Both the position numbers and the translations under genes were made by a program. Below are positions 50,099-59,030 of a stretch of DNA of 64,000 nt, piece after piece. Origin of the DNA: Clostridiaceae bacterium (GTDB lineage Bacteria > Bacillota > Clostridia > DUPQ01); the NCBI GenBank assembly GCA_012838235.1, contig DUPQ01000065.1:1-64000 (forward strand), in the 5' to 3' direction. The stretch's first letter is position 1. Each line of letters starts with the position of its first letter. The notes below the pieces were generated by a model. That model was not told where the DNA came from, did no database searches, and was given only the letters and a program-made list of their open reading frames with translations.

Positions 50099-52366
50099 TT
50101 GAGAAGAGGTGTAAGTTTTAAAAGTGCATACCTTGTCCCTTCAATGATAATTATCATGTTTCTTCTGCTGTTTGTAATGTTATTCCAGATGCGTTTTTCC
50201 ATAACGGAGTTTGTAATGGAACAGGCTGCAACCGATAATGAAACGATAGCAAAGGAGAAATCCGCTTTATTCGATTCATTACTGGTAAATATGTCATTGG
50301 AGACAAACGGAATATTGAATTATACAGACTTTACCTTTTACACTATAGAGAATGAATATGATGCCAGAGAGGCCATAAGCGACTATTTCCCCAACACTAA
50401 TTGCGTGAGATTCTTTTATTTCATGCGTGACGGCAGAGTATATGACCAGGATACAAGACTTTACAAAGATATAGAGGACAATCTTGCGCAATTGAAAGCC
50501 ACCGAGACGCTTTCTTTGAGTATGCCGTTTTATGACGAGGCTGCTAAAACCGAACTTATCATAATTTATTTACCCAATCCCGATTCCGGCAGTGTTCTTG
50601 CAGGTGTTGCCGCATACTACAAGGTATCGGAAATATATACCATAGGCGAGTTCTATGTTTCCGACACCGGCTCGCACTATATATTTGATAAAGACGGTAA
50701 TTCCGTATTCTTAAAAGATAAAGGAATAACGGTAGCATCACTGATGGAGAGCTATGAATTTCCGGAAACGGATATTAACAGAATTACGAATTTTATGCAG
50801 GAAAAAGGTATTGTAGATACCGTTATCAGTTCCTCGGACAGTGCCGTAATAAGTGTGTGCGGCGTTCGGAAGTTTGTGGACTGGTATGTTGTGTCTTTGC
50901 TGCCGTCAACGGTTATTTCCGATAAAACTTCGCATGTTATTGAACAAACACTGCTCATATCCGTCCTTATCCTTGCCGTCTTTATAATCTTCGTCATCAT
51001 ATTCCTTGCAGCGGATACCAGATCTTTAAGAAAAATGGAAAGGCTGCAGAATATCGATCCGGTTGCGGAATGTGCCAATCAGTATAAGTTTGAAATAGAT
51101 GCCGGTGAAATTTTAAGAGCAAACTCCTCTACCAAATATGCGATATTGTATATAAATATAATGAATTTCAAGAATATCAAACAGTTGTTATCAGTAAGCG
51201 AAGTTAATGCGATAGTCAGAAATCTTTCGGATATATTAAGAAAAACTATAGTAAGAAACTTAGAAACATACGGTCGCACTTCGGACGGCAGGATGGTAGT
51301 CCTTATGAGGTATAAGGATATTGAAGAGATACAGGATCGGTTTAATGAAATAGCGGAAGACTTCAAATCAACCGATCCGGTAAGCGGATACATGATGAGA
51401 CTCAATGCCGGTGCTTATTGTATTGACAGAAGCGGCAATTATCAGGTTTCGGAAATGATAGACAGAGCGGCTTTCGCTCAGAATTCCATAAAGGAAGATT
51501 CCAATATAAGTCTGGATTTCTATCACCAGAAGAGTCATGACGACCTTTTAAGAACCGTTGCGCTGGAAGGATTTATGGAAAAAGCTTTGAGTAATGACGA
51601 GTTCATTATTCATTATCAGCCCAAATTCGATCTTAATAATAACAGAATTTACGGGGCGGAGGCACTGGTGCGCTGGGTAAGACCTAATGAAGGAATAGTT
51701 CCGCCTTCTCAGTTTATTAACCTTTTTGAAAGAAGCGGATACATTTCACAGTTAGACAGATTTGTTTTTACCGAAGTGTGTAAATTCCAGAACAGAATGG
51801 TTAAAGAGGGCAGCAGGATTATACCCATATCGGTTAACGTATCCAGGGCAAGTGCGGAAAAAGAAGGATTTATCGAATATTATGTAAACACAAAAAATCA
51901 GTACGGTATAAAAGACGGTTTTTTGGAGCTGGAGTTTACTGAAAGTAAAGCACTGGAAGATAACGATTTGCTGAGTGACAGAATAAAAGAGCTGAAGAAG
52001 TACGGTTTTGCAATATCCATTGACGACTTCGGTGCGGGATATTCTTCGTTTAAGGCTTTACAGACTTTGGATTTCGATATAATAAAGCTGGACGCGGTAT
52101 TCCTGAAAACCAACCCCAACAATCCCAAGAAAAATGTCAATCTTCTCTCGGGTGTTATTGCACTGGCTAAGACTTTAGGGATGAAGGTAATAGCGGAAGG
52201 GGTGGAAACTCACCAGGAAGTTGCCTTACTGAGAGAACTGAAATGTGATGTTATTCAGGGATTTATATATGCCCGGCCCATGACCGGTACCGACTTTGTT
52301 GCATTCGTTAAAAACGCTCTCAGTACCAGAACGGAAAAAGACATGCTGACAGAGGATATTACCTGA
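50099..52366 (+). CDS. Membrane c-di-GMP phosphodiesterase: sensor, degenerate GGDEF, intact EAL
   Basis: 755 aa; TTG start after AGGAAG. Helix 1 about 12-32, an external sensor (about 35-280, Cache-like), helix 2 about 284-305. The GGDEF region (about 345-470) has SDGRM at 395-399 in place of the signature, so no cyclase activity is expected. The EAL domain (about 490-735) is complete: EAL 521-523, SVNVS near 580, Glu612 in LELEFTES, DD 642-643 in IDDFGAGYSS, Lys663, Glu700 and Glu703 in AEGVET, QGF 720-722. It should hydrolyse c-di-GMP and so oppose the riboswitch signal. Confidence 0.9.
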   Translation: MRRGVSFKSAYLVPSMIIIMFLLLFVMLFQMRFSITEFVMEQAATDNETIAKEKSALFDSLLVNMSLETNGILNYTDFTFYTIENEYDAREAISDYFPNTNCVRFFYFMRDGRVYDQDTRLYKDIEDNLAQLKATETLSLSMPFYDEAAKTELIIIYLPNPDSGSVLAGVAAYYKVSEIYTIGEFYVSDTGSHYIFDKDGNSVFLKDKGITVASLMESYEFPETDINRITNFMQEKGIVDTVISSSDSAVISVCGVRKFVDWYVVSLLPSTVISDKTSHVIEQTLLISVLILAVFIIFVIIFLAADTRSLRKMERLQNIDPVAECANQYKFEIDAGEILRANSSTKYAILYINIMNFKNIKQLLSVSEVNAIVRNLSDILRKTIVRNLETYGRTSDGRMVVLMRYKDIEEIQDRFNEIAEDFKSTDPVSGYMMRLNAGAYCIDRSGNYQVSEMIDRAAFAQNSIKEDSNISLDFYHQKSHDDLLRTVALEGFMEKALSNDEFIIHYQPKFDLNNNRIYGAEALVRWVRPNEGIVPPSQFINLFERSGYISQLDRFVFTEVCKFQNRMVKEGSRIIPISVNVSRASAEKEGFIEYYVNTKNQYGIKDGFLELEFTESKALEDNDLLSDRIKELKKYGFAISIDDFGAGYSSFKALQTLDFDIIKLDAVFLKTNPNNPKKNVNLLSGVIALAKTLGMKVIAEGVETHQEVALLRELKCDVIQGFIYARPMTGTDFVAFVKNALSTRTEKDMLTEDIT

Positions 52367-52367
52367 T

Positions 52368-52952
52368 ATGCCCAGAATAATAGCGGGAAGCAGGAAAAGT
52401 ATAATATTGGAAGCTCCGAAAGGGGAGAATGTTCGCCCGACATATGACAGGACAAAAGAAAATCTGTTTAATATTATATCTTCAAGATATCCTTTGGAAG
52501 GTGCATATGTCCTGGATATGTTTTCCGGAACGGGAAGCATAGGTCTGGAATGTCTGTCCAGAGGAGCAAAGTATGCGGTGTTTATAGACAAAGATGTTTC
52601 ACTGACAAGAAAGAATATTGAAAAATGCGATTTTTCCGATGTTTCCCGTACCGTAAGAGGCGATTGGGCGACCGGATTAAGAATATTAAAAGAGGAAAAT
52701 ATCAAGTTTACGCACATTTTTCTGGACCCTCCGTACCACTCGGGACTGCATGAAAGAATTATTGAAAACAGTGATTTGTATGATATAATGGGTGAAAACG
52801 GTGTTGTAATTGCAGAGTTGTCGGACAAGGCAAATGTTCCGGAAAATACCGCCGAACTTGTACTCAAAGACAAAAGAAAGTATGGAATCTGCGTATTCGC
52901 ATTTTATATTAAGGGGAGCCATGAAGATTTGGATATGTCCGGGGAGCTTTGA
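52368..52952 (+). CDS. rsmD: 16S rRNA (guanine-N2)-methyltransferase RsmD
   Basis: 194 aa. [11 protein letters not shown] start, [18 protein letters not shown]-binding [20 protein letters not shown] near 48-67, and catalytic motif LDPPY. It methylates G966 of 16S rRNA. It starts 1 nt after the phosphodiesterase stop but belongs functionally with coaD, the usual pair. It overlaps coaD by 32 nt. Confidence 0.94.
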   Translation: MPRIIAGSRKSIILEAPKGENVRPTYDRTKENLFNIISSRYPLEGAYVLDMFSGTGSIGLECLSRGAKYAVFIDKDVSLTRKNIEKCDFSDVSRTVRGDWATGLRILKEENIKFTHIFLDPPYHSGLHERIIENSDLYDIMGENGVVIAELSDKANVPENTAELVLKDKRKYGICVFAFYIKGSHEDLDMSGEL

Positions 52953-53400
52953 TCCCGTTACCAAAGGACACATAGATATAATATCAAGAGCCGGTGTAAT
53001 GTGTGACAAACTGATTGTCGCAGTAGGCGAAAACAAATTCAAGAAAAGTGTATTTACGGCCGAAGAAAGAGTGGACTTCATAAGGCGTTCTTTAAACGGA
53101 TTGAAAAATGTGGAAGTGGAAAGTTTTCACGGTCTTTTAATTGATTATGCAAGAGAGAAAAAAGCTATATGCATAGTAAAGGGTTTACGTGCCGTATCGG
53201 ATTTCGAGTATGAAATGCAGATGGCTTTCCTGAATAAACGCATGGACGAGGAAATCGAGACGGTATTTCTGATGACCAATATCAATTATTCTTTCTTAAG
53301 TTCGTCTGCGGTCAAGGAGCTGGCTTTACACGGAGGTCCCATTGAAGGACTTATACCCGATGCTATAATAGATGATGTAAGGAAAAAATTCTTTAAATAA
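52921..53400 (+). CDS. coaD: Phosphopantetheine adenylyltransferase
   Basis: 159 aa from ATG 52921 (GGGGAG upstream), the family length and start ([20 protein letters not shown] with the nucleotidyltransferase TKGH motif). [17 protein letters not shown] and [17 protein letters not shown] follow. It makes dephospho-CoA from phosphopantetheine and ATP. Confidence 0.96.
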   Translation: MKIWICPGSFDPVTKGHIDIISRAGVMCDKLIVAVGENKFKKSVFTAEERVDFIRRSLNGLKNVEVESFHGLLIDYAREKKAICIVKGLRAVSDFEYEMQMAFLNKRMDEEIETVFLMTNINYSFLSSSAVKELALHGGPIEGLIPDAIIDDVRKKFFK

Positions 53401-53416
53401 TGTGAGGGGTAACATA

Positions 53417-53803
53417 ATGGATAATACTATGAACGAATATGAGATAATCGAACAGATGGAAGACCTTGTAACAAGCGCAAAACAGACGGTTTTTTCCGAC
53501 AGAATATCCATAAGCAAAGATGAGATGCTGGACCTTATTTACTATCTTAAAAATGCTATAAAACAGCGGGATCAGGAAGAAGAGGCAAAGAACAAAGAGT
53601 TGCTTCGTATGATTTCCGAAGCCAAGAACAGGGAATCGGATGCCGATGACCAAAGCGTTGTCCTGGAGGATGCCAACAGAGAAGCAAACGAAATCAAGAG
53701 AGCCGCACTGAAATATGCCGATAATTTGCTTGCCTCGGTTCAGGAAAGTATTGAAAAAACCCTGAACATTATCGCCTCCAACAGAGAGGAACTGGATCAG
53801 TAG
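53417..53803 (+). CDS. Coiled-coil protein downstream of coaD, function unknown
   Basis: 128 aa from ATG 53417 (GAGGGG 7 nt upstream). Nearly all charged helix: IIEQMEDLVTSAKQ, ISKDEMLDLIYYLKNAI, then VLEDANREANEIKRAALKYADNLLASVQESIEKTL. The A-x-x-E/I-K pattern resembles DivIVA-like or V-type-ATPase-stalk-like coiled coils. Homologues in the rsmD-coaD neighbourhood are common in Clostridia; I know of no assigned role. Confidence 0.8.
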   Translation: MDNTMNEYEIIEQMEDLVTSAKQTVFSDRISISKDEMLDLIYYLKNAIKQRDQEEEAKNKELLRMISEAKNRESDADDQSVVLEDANREANEIKRAALKYADNLLASVQESIEKTLNIIASNREELDQ

Positions 53804-53930
53804 TTAAGCAGAATACGCACATTTGACGATATACAAATTATTCCGACATATACAATAAACAATATATTTTACAAACCTTTTTCTTTCCTGCTTTTTTAAG
53901 AAAACTGTTGGACAGCAAAGAAAAATGTGC

Positions 53931-53938
53931 TATTTTAA
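53931..53938 (+). promoter_or_regulatory. Possible -10 of the membrane-protein gene
   Basis: TATTTTAA with TTGGAC about 17 bp upstream (53908-53913). A moderate match, roughly 40 bp before the next start. Confidence 0.4.
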
Positions 53939-53975
53939 TGGTGTGAAAAGTAGAATTTGTTGAGGAAAAGGTGTC

Positions 53976-54578
53976 ATGAATAAAGCAATTGCCAAGGCCG
54001 GTTCAATAATAGTAACTTTAACTGTAATTCTTTTTGCAATCTTTATGTTTACTTCCGAATTTGCCAGTTATTTAGTTTGCATATTTCTTGCATTGGGATA
54101 TCTTATGATGATTGCGGGATACCATAATGAGAGCAGTGATGACAGGAAAGCAGCTGCAAATGTCGGACTGATATTCGGATGCATATATGCCGTTTTTATT
54201 ATTCTTGTGTACTTTGCACAGACAACAGCTGTCAGAACGGATTCTTTGAATGAACAGGCTATTATGATTCTTGATTATTCCAAAGGCGGATTGTTTTTCA
54301 GTTATGATTTGCTTGGTTACGGAATGATGGCATTGTCGACATTCTTTATCGGACTTAGTATTAAACCGAAGAATAAGACAGATAAATGGCTTAAGTATCT
54401 TATGATGATTCACGGAGTATTTTTCTTGCCGTGCTTGATTATGCCTATGACAGGAGTATTCGGTTCATTTATGGCGGATGATTCAAGCAGCATAGGCGGA
54501 ATTATTGCATTGGAGTTCTGGTGTGCATATTTCCTGCCGATAGGTATATTATCGTTTTTTCATTTCAAAAATGATTAA
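53976..54578 (+). CDS. Six-helix integral membrane protein of unknown function
   Basis: 200 aa; the ribosome site (AAAGGTG) is 4 nt before the ATG. Hydrophobic segments at about 8-28, 32-49, 60-82, 105-125, 138-158 and 170-193. No catalytic motif seen. It stands alone between two promoters, so it is probably a separate transcription unit. Confidence 0.75.
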   Translation: MNKAIAKAGSIIVTLTVILFAIFMFTSEFASYLVCIFLALGYLMMIAGYHNESSDDRKAAANVGLIFGCIYAVFIILVYFAQTTAVRTDSLNEQAIMILDYSKGGLFFSYDLLGYGMMALSTFFIGLSIKPKNKTDKWLKYLMMIHGVFFLPCLIMPMTGVFGSFMADDSSSIGGIIALEFWCAYFLPIGILSFFHFKND

Positions 54579-54674
54579 ATTAAAAATCTTGAATCTTGCT
54601 GTAAAGTGATGTTCTTCTTTAAGTGTTGATATAAGGTATTTAATTTGTTATGCAAAATTGATATAATCGGATGT

Positions 54675-56075
54675 ATGAATGATTTTTGCAATAAGTATCC
54701 ATCCGATAATATGCTTTTGTATAATGCCGATCAATATTGCCGTAAGATTGCATCAATTAATTACGGAAAAAATGCAAAATACTTTATAGAAACCTTGGGA
54801 TGTCAGATGAATGAAGCGGACAGCGAACAGCTTGCCGGGATGCTGACAGACATGGGCTACAGCCAAGCGGAGGACATTTCCTCTGCGGATATCATAGTTA
54901 TCAATACCTGCTGTGTCAGAGAGAATGCCGAGTTTAAGCTTTACGGCCATTTAGGAGAGTTGAAGATTCTGAAGCAACGGAATAAAGAATTGTTGATTGT
55001 ACTATGCGGGTGCATGATGCAACAAAGTCATGTGGTGGACAAGATTAAGAACAGCTATAAATATGTGGATATCCTATTCGGGACACATAACAGACAGGAA
55101 TTCCCCGAACTTCTTTTTGACAGTATTAGTGAAAAGAAAAAAATATATGAAATATGGGAAGAAAGCAGAGGTATTGCCGAAAATGTACCGGTAAAAAGAA
55201 GCAGTACAATTACGGCGTATGTTCCGGTAACGCACGGATGCAATAATTTCTGCTCTTACTGCATAGTACCTTATGTACGGGGAAGAGAGCACTCCAGGCA
55301 TCCCGAGATGATTAAAAAGGAAATAATTCAGCTTGCTTCCGAAGGTATAAAAGAAATAACGCTGTTGGGTCAGAACGTCAATTCATATTACTGCGGTATG
55401 GATTTTCCCGGTCTTTTGCACTATATATCCGATATTGAGGGAATAGAAAGAATAAGGTTTCTGTCCTGCCACCCGAAAGACCTTAGCGATGATTTGATAA
55501 AAGCCATGGTTGAAATACCCAAAATGTGTTCGCATATTCATCTACCCCTGCAATCGGGAAGCAACAAAGTTCTGCAACAGATGAACAGAAAGTATACTAA
55601 AGAGCAGTATCTTATGCTTATTGACAAGATAAGAGCATCAATAAAAGACATTGCGATAAGTACCGATATTATAGTGGGTTTTCCGGGAGAGACGGAAGAA
55701 GATTTCAATGAAACTCTGGAAGTATATGAAAAGGCGGGTTTTGATTTTGCATTTACCTTCATTTATTCAAAACGCACCGGTACCGCTGCGGCAAAACGAC
55801 CGGATCAGATACCCGAAGATATTAAAGACACCAGGTTTGCAAGGCTTGTAGCGCTTGTTAACGATATGACACTGGCAAGCAATATCAGGGATGAGAATAA
55901 GGTTTTACAGGTTCTTACGGGAGGGAAAAGCAGAACCGACCGATCGGTAATGACGGGCAGGACAAGCAGTAATAAAATAGTTAATTTTAAATGTGATAAC
56001 GATTTTACAGGTCATCTTGTTGATGTTAAAATTAAAAAAGGCCATACATGGTACCTGGAAGGAGAAAAAGTATGA
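54675..56075 (+). CDS. miaB: tRNA-2-methylthio-N6-dimethylallyladenosine synthase
   Basis: 466 aa from ATG 54675; an ATG at 54645 lies upstream of a TATAAT (54662-54667) and is less likely. The UPF0004 domain carries three cluster Cys: LGCQMNEADSEQ, NTCCVRENAE and LCGCMMQQ. The radical-SAM motif is CNNFCSYCIVPYVRGRE. LPLQSGSNKVLQQMNRKYT and IIVGFPGETEEDF follow, then a TRAM domain. It methylthiolates i6A37 in tRNA. First of miaB-ylbF-mutS-mutL-miaA; miaA makes its substrate. Confidence 0.95.
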   Translation: MNDFCNKYPSDNMLLYNADQYCRKIASINYGKNAKYFIETLGCQMNEADSEQLAGMLTDMGYSQAEDISSADIIVINTCCVRENAEFKLYGHLGELKILKQRNKELLIVLCGCMMQQSHVVDKIKNSYKYVDILFGTHNRQEFPELLFDSISEKKKIYEIWEESRGIAENVPVKRSSTITAYVPVTHGCNNFCSYCIVPYVRGREHSRHPEMIKKEIIQLASEGIKEITLLGQNVNSYYCGMDFPGLLHYISDIEGIERIRFLSCHPKDLSDDLIKAMVEIPKMCSHIHLPLQSGSNKVLQQMNRKYTKEQYLMLIDKIRASIKDIAISTDIIVGFPGETEEDFNETLEVYEKAGFDFAFTFIYSKRTGTAAAKRPDQIPEDIKDTRFARLVALVNDMTLASNIRDENKVLQVLTGGKSRTDRSVMTGRTSSNKIVNFKCDNDFTGHLVDVKIKKGHTWYLEGEKV

Positions 56076-56464
56076 TATTTGATAAAGTAGATGAATTAAG
56101 TGCATTGATTGAGGATACAAAACAGTATGACGACTATCTGGAAGCGGAAGTGGAGTTGGAGAATGACGGTCACGGTATAGATATGATAAATGCCTTCTAT
56201 GATTTGCAGCAGGAATATATAAAGACATACAATGAAGGCAGTTATGATGAGATATTGGCTATGGAGAATGTATTGGAAATGAGACATACCGAGCTTATGA
56301 ACTACACTACCACAGGCAATTACATAAGAGCAAAAGAAGCCCTTGATGAGCTTTTACAGCAGATAACCGACAGAATAATGAGTAATCTCGGATTGGATAC
56401 GGATTGCGATGATGACTGTGATTGTGATTGTGATGAATGTTCTTATGGAGGACATATTAACTAA
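56072..56464 (+). CDS. YlbF/YmcA-family protein with a Cys/Asp-rich tail
   Basis: 130 aa from ATG 56072, overlapping the miaB stop (ATGA), with AAGGAG upstream. The helical YlbF domain covers about 1-105 (EAEVELENDG...INAFYDLQQEYIKTYNEG). The tail reads DTDCDDDCDCDCDECSYGGH: five Cys among Asp residues and a final His, a likely metal or Fe-S site. In Bacillus, YlbF-YmcA-YaaT bind Fe-S clusters and act with RNase Y. The position between miaB and mutS recurs in Clostridia. Confidence 0.85.
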   Translation: MIFDKVDELSALIEDTKQYDDYLEAEVELENDGHGIDMINAFYDLQQEYIKTYNEGSYDEILAMENVLEMRHTELMNYTTTGNYIRAKEALDELLQQITDRIMSNLGLDTDCDDDCDCDCDECSYGGHIN

Positions 56465-59029
56465 ATGGAAAATCTCACACCTATGATGAAACAGTATATG
56501 AAGACAAAGGAGCAGTACAAAGACTGTATACTTATGTTTCGTCTGGGCGATTTTTATGAGATGTTTTTCGATGATGCCGTTACGGCATCCAAAGAGTTGG
56601 AGATAACGCTGACAGGAAGAAACTGCGGTCTGGATGAGAGAGCACCCATGTGCGGTGTACCTTATCACAGTGTAGACCCTTATATAGCCAAACTTATCAA
56701 AAAAGGATATAAAGTGGCTATATGCGAACAGCTGGAAGATCCCGCAACGGCAAAAGGTATAGTTAAGAGGGATGTCACAAGAATAATAACTCCCGGAACG
56801 GTGCACGAGAACACGCTACTGGACGAAAAAGAGAACAATTACATAATGTCGCTTTTTAAAAGGGGTGAGGTGTACTCATTGGCGGTATGCGATGTTTCCA
56901 CGGGGGAGTTGAACAGCTGCCAGATTATTTACGGAAATACGTTGGAAAAACTCATAAACGAGATTGTTAAATACAAACCTAAAGAGATAATATCCAATTT
57001 CGATACCGAGTTTATAAAGCAGTATATAAGTGTATATGTTTCCGATGTGGAACAGTCATTGTTCGACCGCTCTTTTCCCGATATAGCCATAAAGAGTAAG
57101 AGCAAGACCAATGACTTTGATATCTGGAGAAATGCCTGTGCGGCTCTTTATCAATATCTTAAGGAGACGGGAAAGTGTGATATTTCCCATATATCTTTTG
57201 TCAATGTCTATGAAGCCGAACAGTATATGTCTTTGGACTTAAACGCAAGAAACAATCTGGAATTAACCGAAAACCTCAAAGATAACAGAAGATACGGCAC
57301 GCTTTTATGGGTTTTAGATAAAACATCCACGGCGATGGGTGCCAGGCTTATTAAAAAATGGATTGAGCAGCCCTTGAATGATATAGATGATATTAATTTG
57401 CGTCTGGATTCGGTTGCGGAACTGAAAGATAAATACATAATGCGTCAGGAATTAATGGAGCTTTTAAAGAGTGTTTACGATATTGAAAGACTGGTTTCCA
57501 AGACGGTAATGGCAAATGCCAACGGCAAAGACCTCATATCCCTTAAAAACTCACTGTTTAAACTGCCTTATATAAAACAACTGTCGGTAAAGCTGGAAAG
57601 CGACTTATTGAGACATACGGACAGCAATCTGAATACCTTTTCCCATCTAGCCGACCTTATAGAACAAAGCATCAACGAAGAGTGTCCCGTAGTATTGCGT
57701 GAGGGCAACCTTATAAAATCCGGTTTTGATAAAGGGGTGGACGAATTGAGAAAAGCCTCTCACGGCGGTAAAAACTGGATAATAGAGTTTGAAGAAAAGG
57801 AAAAAGAGAGAACCGGTATTAAAAAGTTAAGAGTTTCATATAACAAGGTTTTCGGCTACTATATCGAAGTTACCAACAGTTTTTTGGATCAGGTACCAAC
57901 TGACTATGTGAGGAAACAGACTTTGGTAAACAGTGAGAGATTTATCACACAGGAACTGAAAGATATGGAGGAATCCATATTGGGAGCGGAAGAGAAGCTC
58001 ATAAGACTGGAATATGAGATATTCTGTAAAATAAGGGATATCATTGCTTCCGATGCCGAAAAGCTCTTAAAAACGGCTTACAGCCTGTCTGTACTCGATG
58101 TGTTGTGTTCTTTGAGTGAAGCAGCCGACAGATTTACATATAACAGACCTGAAATGACAAAAGATTGCGTTATAGATATTAAAGAGGGCAGACATCCGGT
58201 TGTGGAAAGAATGCCTACCTGTCCCGAGTTCGTTCCGAATGATTTATACATAAATGATACCACGGACAAGACTTTAATTATAACCGGACCCAATATGTCG
58301 GGTAAATCCACATATATGCGTCAGGCAGCCCTCATAACAATAATGGCACACATAGGTTCCTTTGTGCCGGCACAGTCGGCGACAATAGGTATAACCGATA
58401 AGATATTCACCAGGATAGGTGCAACCGACGATCTTGCGGGCGGCAAGAGTACATTTATGATGGAGATGAGCGAGCTGGCATATATCTTGGAAAATGCAAC
58501 CGATAAATCATTGCTGATATTGGATGAAATAGGCAGGGGAACCAGCACATTTGACGGATTATCCATTGCCTGGGCGGTAATTGAATACTTAAATGAAACA
58601 AGGGCGTTAAGAACACTGTTTTCCACTCATTATCATGAACTGACAGTACTGGAAGATAAGTTATCGGGTGTAAGAAACTATTTCATATCTGCAATTAAAA
58701 AGGATAAAGATATAGTGTTCTTACGTAAGGTTAAAAGAGGAGCGGCCAAGGAAAGTTACGGTATAGAAGTGGCCCGTTTGGCGGGTATTCCCGAGCAACT
58801 TGTGGTGCGAGCGGGGGAATTCCTTACCGAACTGGAAAAGAGCGAGAATAAACGAACAAGGATAAGAAATAAAGAGACATATATGGAAGGTCAGGTTGGA
58901 ATATTGGAGTTTAATAAGCGGGATGACAATTATAAAGAAATAAAAGACATACTGGAAAACTGCGATATTCAGAAGATGACACCGTTGGAAGCATTGAACA
59001 AATTGTATGAATTAAAGAGTAAGGTATAA
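56465..59029 (+). CDS. mutS: DNA mismatch repair protein MutS
   Basis: 854 aa. The mismatch-binding N-terminus has the FRLGDFYEMF motif near 23. Walker A is TGPNMSGKSTYMRQ near 605, and LLILDEIGRGTSTFDG and THYHELT complete the ATPase. It recognises base mismatches as a dimer. It begins directly after ylbF and is followed by mutL 1 nt later. Confidence 0.97.
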   Translation: MENLTPMMKQYMKTKEQYKDCILMFRLGDFYEMFFDDAVTASKELEITLTGRNCGLDERAPMCGVPYHSVDPYIAKLIKKGYKVAICEQLEDPATAKGIVKRDVTRIITPGTVHENTLLDEKENNYIMSLFKRGEVYSLAVCDVSTGELNSCQIIYGNTLEKLINEIVKYKPKEIISNFDTEFIKQYISVYVSDVEQSLFDRSFPDIAIKSKSKTNDFDIWRNACAALYQYLKETGKCDISHISFVNVYEAEQYMSLDLNARNNLELTENLKDNRRYGTLLWVLDKTSTAMGARLIKKWIEQPLNDIDDINLRLDSVAELKDKYIMRQELMELLKSVYDIERLVSKTVMANANGKDLISLKNSLFKLPYIKQLSVKLESDLLRHTDSNLNTFSHLADLIEQSINEECPVVLREGNLIKSGFDKGVDELRKASHGGKNWIIEFEEKEKERTGIKKLRVSYNKVFGYYIEVTNSFLDQVPTDYVRKQTLVNSERFITQELKDMEESILGAEEKLIRLEYEIFCKIRDIIASDAEKLLKTAYSLSVLDVLCSLSEAADRFTYNRPEMTKDCVIDIKEGRHPVVERMPTCPEFVPNDLYINDTTDKTLIITGPNMSGKSTYMRQAALITIMAHIGSFVPAQSATIGITDKIFTRIGATDDLAGGKSTFMMEMSELAYILENATDKSLLILDEIGRGTSTFDGLSIAWAVIEYLNETRALRTLFSTHYHELTVLEDKLSGVRNYFISAIKKDKDIVFLRKVKRGAAKESYGIEVARLAGIPEQLVVRAGEFLTELEKSENKRTRIRNKETYMEGQVGILEFNKRDDNYKEIKDILENCDIQKMTPLEALNKLYELKSKV

Positions 59030-59030
59030 A

